This document shows positions 63,201-64,000 of a stretch of DNA of 64,000 bases, piece after piece. Below the pieces are notes generated by a model, which saw nothing but the letters and a program-made list of their open reading frames with translations, made no database searches and was not told the origin of the DNA. How positions within the stretch are numbered: position 1 is the first letter of the stretch; each line of letters starts with the position of its first letter. Source of the stretch: JAEINY01 sp942490535 (lineage in GTDB: Bacteria > Bacteroidota > Bacteroidia > Bacteroidales > Marinilabiliaceae); the NCBI GenBank assembly GCA_942490535.1, contig CALNXQ010000005.1, forward strand, positions 1,736,001 to 1,800,000, in the 5' to 3' direction. The position numbers and the translations under genes are program-made.

Positions 63201-63342
63201 TGTCTATAATTTGAATGGACAAAAAGTTAAGAGTTATCCGATAAGTGGTTTAACACAGCAATTTGCCTTGAATAATCTACCGGCAGGTATTTATTTGATA
63301 TCAATCGATGGCTATCAGCAAGGTAAACTAATTAAAAAGTAA
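57208..63342 (+). CDS. BspA-type leucine-rich repeat surface protein with T9SS sorting domain
   Basis: 2,044 residues. Signal peptide 1-19 (MNKLLLFCTLLVCAVPMLA). The body is BspA-type leucine-rich repeats (LRR_5; ~23-residue units such as LPSGLITIGWSSFTDNEI), grouped in ten larger modules, each starting with [PA]-Y-T-L-x-D-[DE]-D-V-x-[VI]-E-D-G. Then an InlB/Flg_new-type B-repeat domain (about 62.85-63.09 kb, SFDGNDQDYG ... FVGWNRDTDG ... YAAWQYY) and a type A T9SS sorting domain (VYPNPVKELFTVDVE ... LPAGIYLIS). BspA relatives bind fibronectin and other surfaces; a cell-surface adhesin is likely. It sits between the nqr operon and apbE. DNA is more A/T-rich than neighbours, which may indicate later acquisition. 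Confidence 0.92.
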   Translation: MNKLLLFCTLLVCAVPMLAQQYTLTDDDVVVEDGVLKSCSYDFAIKDIIIPDVLDGQAIVEIGSFVFESKNITGVSLPSGLITIGWSSFTDNEINQLLLPDNVEIIESNAFNRNNLSSLELPLRLKYIGGFAFSSSNITEITIPQFVEFIGSYSFSGNSISKVVFEQNSKIRELHLLAFSGNAITNINLPSNSNDDFLEYYINDVMYAPGDLLDIEDKTIYARTPYTLKAEDVNLDGGIIKECFYDYSSKYIVIPNEINGQTITGIGASVFSHKGLLEVTLPGTLESVGFYSFYGNEINKIELPNTITYLDYGAFRDNKIKSLVIPSNLEVLETQVFHENEIIELTIPSTVRMIKDVAFGRNKIEKITFAPNSNVQFINLDAFWSNNLTEIVLPSNASENFVEYADESRKYSPESVISLSADLENKYVYAVNPYTLKDEDVIVEDGILKSCSFNFDSKCIIIPEILDNQVIKIISSSVFEDRSLCEVKLPSLIEEIGAFAFQTNNISSIELPAKLKKAESYAFCGNRLTDIVIPREIHFIGNEVFAKNKLTSYILPDNNSENFVEYNDGANSYRPGDKIDDLTVSIHAGFAYTLTDDDVVVEEGVLKSCSYDFSSNYVNIPKVLDGQTVVELNDYVFSRESIKSLTLPSSLKRIGESAFEGCGMIKVDLPQGLEVIGENAFNQNRFVNLTIPNTVTIIKSQAFYNNNNLKTVVYEEGSHIQFLGNNLYWGSGLQVTLPTNVSPNFQAYTNGQELFAAGDILTSFKQAIFAKAPYTLTNDDVVVEDGILKSCSYNFESKYIIIPNELDGQVITQIGNDVFKEKELTHIQLPDKLKRIQKFSFNRNNLSNIDFPVGITEIDTCSFEYNVLVSIQLPAQLLSVYQRAFGSNNLTQLDLPESLEEIGTYAFDSNPITNLNLPSSIQVIKSGAFQSHRMSKLFIPKGIHSIGAFAFYSSSLAEVEFETNSSIQSIDEYAFGSNTAIEIKLPTNSNSDFEYYTRAVDIFFAGNVIANNGEGIYAKIPYTLSDDDVVVKDGILTSCNYSFHSRYIKLPQELDGQEIKVIESDVFKNKGIVEISLPHTLEVLKSNSLSGNQLYRLTLPYSIKRIDTQAIVGNNLTSLDIPQGALYVGTEAFIGNPVTAVNFFEPSRLLYLGKNAFGNDSNLKVYLPKSIYQDFSCFEDEESNKYSAGDLVDFTKTYITDATYLLQDNDVIIEDGVIKEYIRDYCHHKIEIPTELQSQIVIGIDGIQDREGSLYDGVFRDNNMQSVKLPNTITKIGKSTFRNNMLSEVILPYTIEVIDSCAFLNNNLNNLNIPASIISIRKWAFSNNKLNSIVFESPGNLMELEAEAFSFDNLTSIQLPAHESDLFIGYRGGYRNVEDGEIIVSTGREDELSYHARYAYTLTDDDVTVEDGIITSMIEDFAQSDIIFPNELDGQTIIGVADEVFSEKGILSVDFPNTIQTIGKKAFCNNYIENITFPSSITRIERQAFWGYGTMKKVEFENNSHLDFIEGASAVGSVDVIILPTHANPLFIEYQYAGARQPGVPVEMIFGNDLYAVMYHELSTDDIVIEDGIITEYKENLYYHNILIPDVLDNQTIKSISYAAFKSRHIVNIKLPTTLESIERDAFAYNNISSLTIPSSCRMIGKNAFESNDIKEVIFESNSNLRFMDYGVFISNDELSGFSLPTNVNDGFQYYIDLNGVQYNAGQEYTNINHALFLDIPYQLKDEDVEMEGGKLVKYIDTGFKNLVIPSTLDGQLVEEFATSDFFNSSLIGVKLPESLKGIGGFSHNFIKELTIPASVDSIRNRAFQYNKLEKVTFEQESNLLYIGSEALDGNNALVSIELPTHAYNKFKCYEYNNSDEVAEGDEVTKFESAYRANFHPLIISFDGNDQDYGVVSESLSVNFGDKIYLPNPKETDLQKRDHKFVGWNRDTDGKGEGFEPGEVLEWIDADDFTLYAAWQYYVGIGDEVKYIKRVYPNPVKELFTVDVESDAIGKRLDVYNLNGQKVKSYPISGLTQQFALNNLPAGIYLISIDGYQQGKLIKK
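57269..62840 (+). repeat. Ten ~160-220-residue modules in the BspA-like protein
   Basis: Modules start near 57269, 57880, 58504, 58978, 59523, 60268, 60811, 61402, 61880 and 62368. Each starts with a Y-T-L-x-[DE]-x-DV-x-x-EDG-[IV]-L motif, a strand IIIP-x-x-LDGQ-x-I, five to eight LRR_5 units, and ends with a LPT-[NH] ... A-G-D linker. Modules 1, 4 and 5 are closest; 7 and 10 are most diverged. Confidence 0.8.
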
Positions 63343-63351
63343 ATATGTCAG

Positions 63352-63374
63352 AGCCCCAGAAATGGGGCTTTTTG
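63352..63374 (+). terminator. Rho-independent terminator of the BspA-like gene
   Basis: AGCCCCA / TGGGGCT (7 bp, 4-nt loop) followed by TTTTTG, 10 nt after the stop codon. The T-run overlaps the TTTG proposed as the -33 box of apbE. Confidence 0.82.
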
Positions 63375-63402
63375 CATATTCTCGTCAAGTTTCTCACCTT
63401 TG
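63372..63402 (+). promoter_or_regulatory. Candidate promoter of apbE
   Basis: TTG (63372-63374), 20-bp spacer, CACCTTTG (63395-63402; one mismatch to TAnnTTTG), 16 nt before the apbE ATG. Separate expression of apbE from nqr is consistent with the terminator at 57011. Confidence 0.4.
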
Positions 63403-63418
63403 CGTAAAACTGTTTCAG

Positions 63419-64000
63419 ATGAAAGATTTTACCCGTTTTATATTGATTGTGGTTGTTATTATTGCTGCTGTATCCTGCCAACCCCAAAAGGAATACATCC
63501 GTAACGAAGGGTTTATTTTCGGCACCACTTATCACCTGATCTATGACCATTCAGAGGACTTACACGAGGAGATTAAAATCAAATTCAATGAGTTTGATCT
63601 TTCCTTGTCCACCTATAACAAGCAATCAATTATCAGCCAAGTAAACAGAAATCAGCCGGTAGAGGTGGATCACTATTTTAAAACGGTCTTTCAAAAGGCT
63701 GAAGAAGTGACTCAGGCTACAGAAGGCGCCTTTGATATGACCATTGGGCCACTGGCCAATGCCTGGGGTTTTGGTTTTTCCAATAAGGATAGTGTTACTC
63801 AGGAATTGGTGGACAGCTTACTGCTCAACATGGGTATGGATAAAATAAAGCTGGAGGGGAAGCGGGTTGTAAAAGCGAATCCGGAAATTGTGTTGAATGT
63901 GAATGCCCTCGCCAAAGGTTATGGCGTGGACGTTATTGCCCTTTTATTGGAGCAGCATGGTATCACCAACTATATGGTAGAGATAGGCGGGGAAATACGT
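63419..64000 (+). CDS. apbE: FAD:protein FMN transferase (ApbE lipoprotein), 3' end beyond the window
   Basis: 194 codons are present and the frame is open to the last base. Lipoprotein signal with lipobox AVSC (Cys20). The mature part begins EGFIFGTTYHLIYD, then the long LSTYNKQSIISQVN, the FAD-binding GAFDMTIGPLANAWGFG and LNVNALAKGYGVDVI, and MVEIGGEIR, all standard ApbE motifs. ApbE transfers FMN from FAD onto Thr in S-G-x-T motifs, as seen in NqrB (T216) and NqrC (T208) encoded 9-10 kb upstream. It is anchored in the membrane, acting in the periplasm. Normal length is about 330-350 residues, so roughly 60% is visible. Confidence 0.95.
   Translation, partial: MKDFTRFILIVVVIIAAVSCQPQKEYIRNEGFIFGTTYHLIYDHSEDLHEEIKIKFNEFDLSLSTYNKQSIISQVNRNQPVEVDHYFKTVFQKAEEVTQATEGAFDMTIGPLANAWGFGFSNKDSVTQELVDSLLLNMGMDKIKLEGKRVVKANPEIVLNVNALAKGYGVDVIALLLEQHGITNYMVEIGGEIR

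Noticed and set aside
63332..63550. 72-residue minus-strand frame over the apbE start
   Set aside because: Antisense to the lipoprotein start of apbE, which is clearly coding on the plus strand.
1..64000. tRNA, rRNA, insertion sequence or phage genes
   Set aside because: No tRNA-like arms, rRNA stretches, transposase or integrase motifs were found by eye. A tRNAscan or ISfinder search would settle this; I could not run one.

Overview
The window is a chromosomal segment of a Bacteroidetes bacterium. Several type IX secretion system (T9SS) parts and cargo proteins are visible: an SprB-like giant adhesin with an SprF/PorP partner, a PorE-like OmpA lipoprotein, the T9SS 'plug' protein, and secreted proteins with T9SS C-terminal sorting domains. 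Promoters fit the Bacteroidetes pattern TTG-N19-TAnnTTTG, and Shine-Dalgarno sites are mostly absent. With the nqrA-F Na+ pump and long-form Nif3, this suggests class Bacteroidia, perhaps a Marinilabiliales-like lineage. The order is inference; the phylum is secure. I saw no tRNA, rRNA, insertion sequence, prophage or CRISPR array.

Layout. 0-2 kb: a small outer-membrane barrel protein and dprA. 2.2-27.1 kb: one 23.8-kb gene for a ~7,930-residue surface protein made almost entirely of repeats (Ig-like units, about 40 SprB-type repeats, nineteen ~81-residue units, two PKD domains, gliding-type C-terminal domain), followed 16 nt later by its probable secretion partner of the PorP/SprF family. 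27.3-32 kb: Skp/OmpH-like lipoprotein, family-2 glycosyltransferase, small membrane protein, FtsB/DivIC-like protein, long-chain acyl-CoA ligase. 32.0-32.4 kb: a non-coding 41-bp degenerate tandem array. 32.4-38.6 kb: two CapA-family proteins flanking a divergent alaS / M23 peptidase pair. 38.7-40.9 kb: a compact operon merR - nif3-like - coiled-coil zinc-ribbon protein. 41-45.3 kb: TPR-like exported protein and two T9SS cargo proteins. 45.4-51.1 kb (minus strand): PorE-like lipoprotein, a second weak ~42-bp repeat zone, pruA, and the T9SS plug protein. 51.2-57 kb: complete nqrABCDEF operon. 57.2-63.3 kb: a 2,044-residue BspA-type leucine-rich repeat surface protein carried to the surface by the T9SS. 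63.4 kb to end: apbE (truncated by the window), whose product attaches FMN to NqrB and NqrC.

How it fits together: two themes dominate. One is protein export across the outer membrane by the T9SS (machine parts plus five cargo or partner proteins). The other is the Na+-translocating NADH:quinone oxidoreductase with its flavin-transferase, here interrupted by the BspA-like gene. The most unusual material is the giant repeat protein with a ~912-residue internal block present about three times, and the 41-bp intergenic repeat array that matches no element I recognise.
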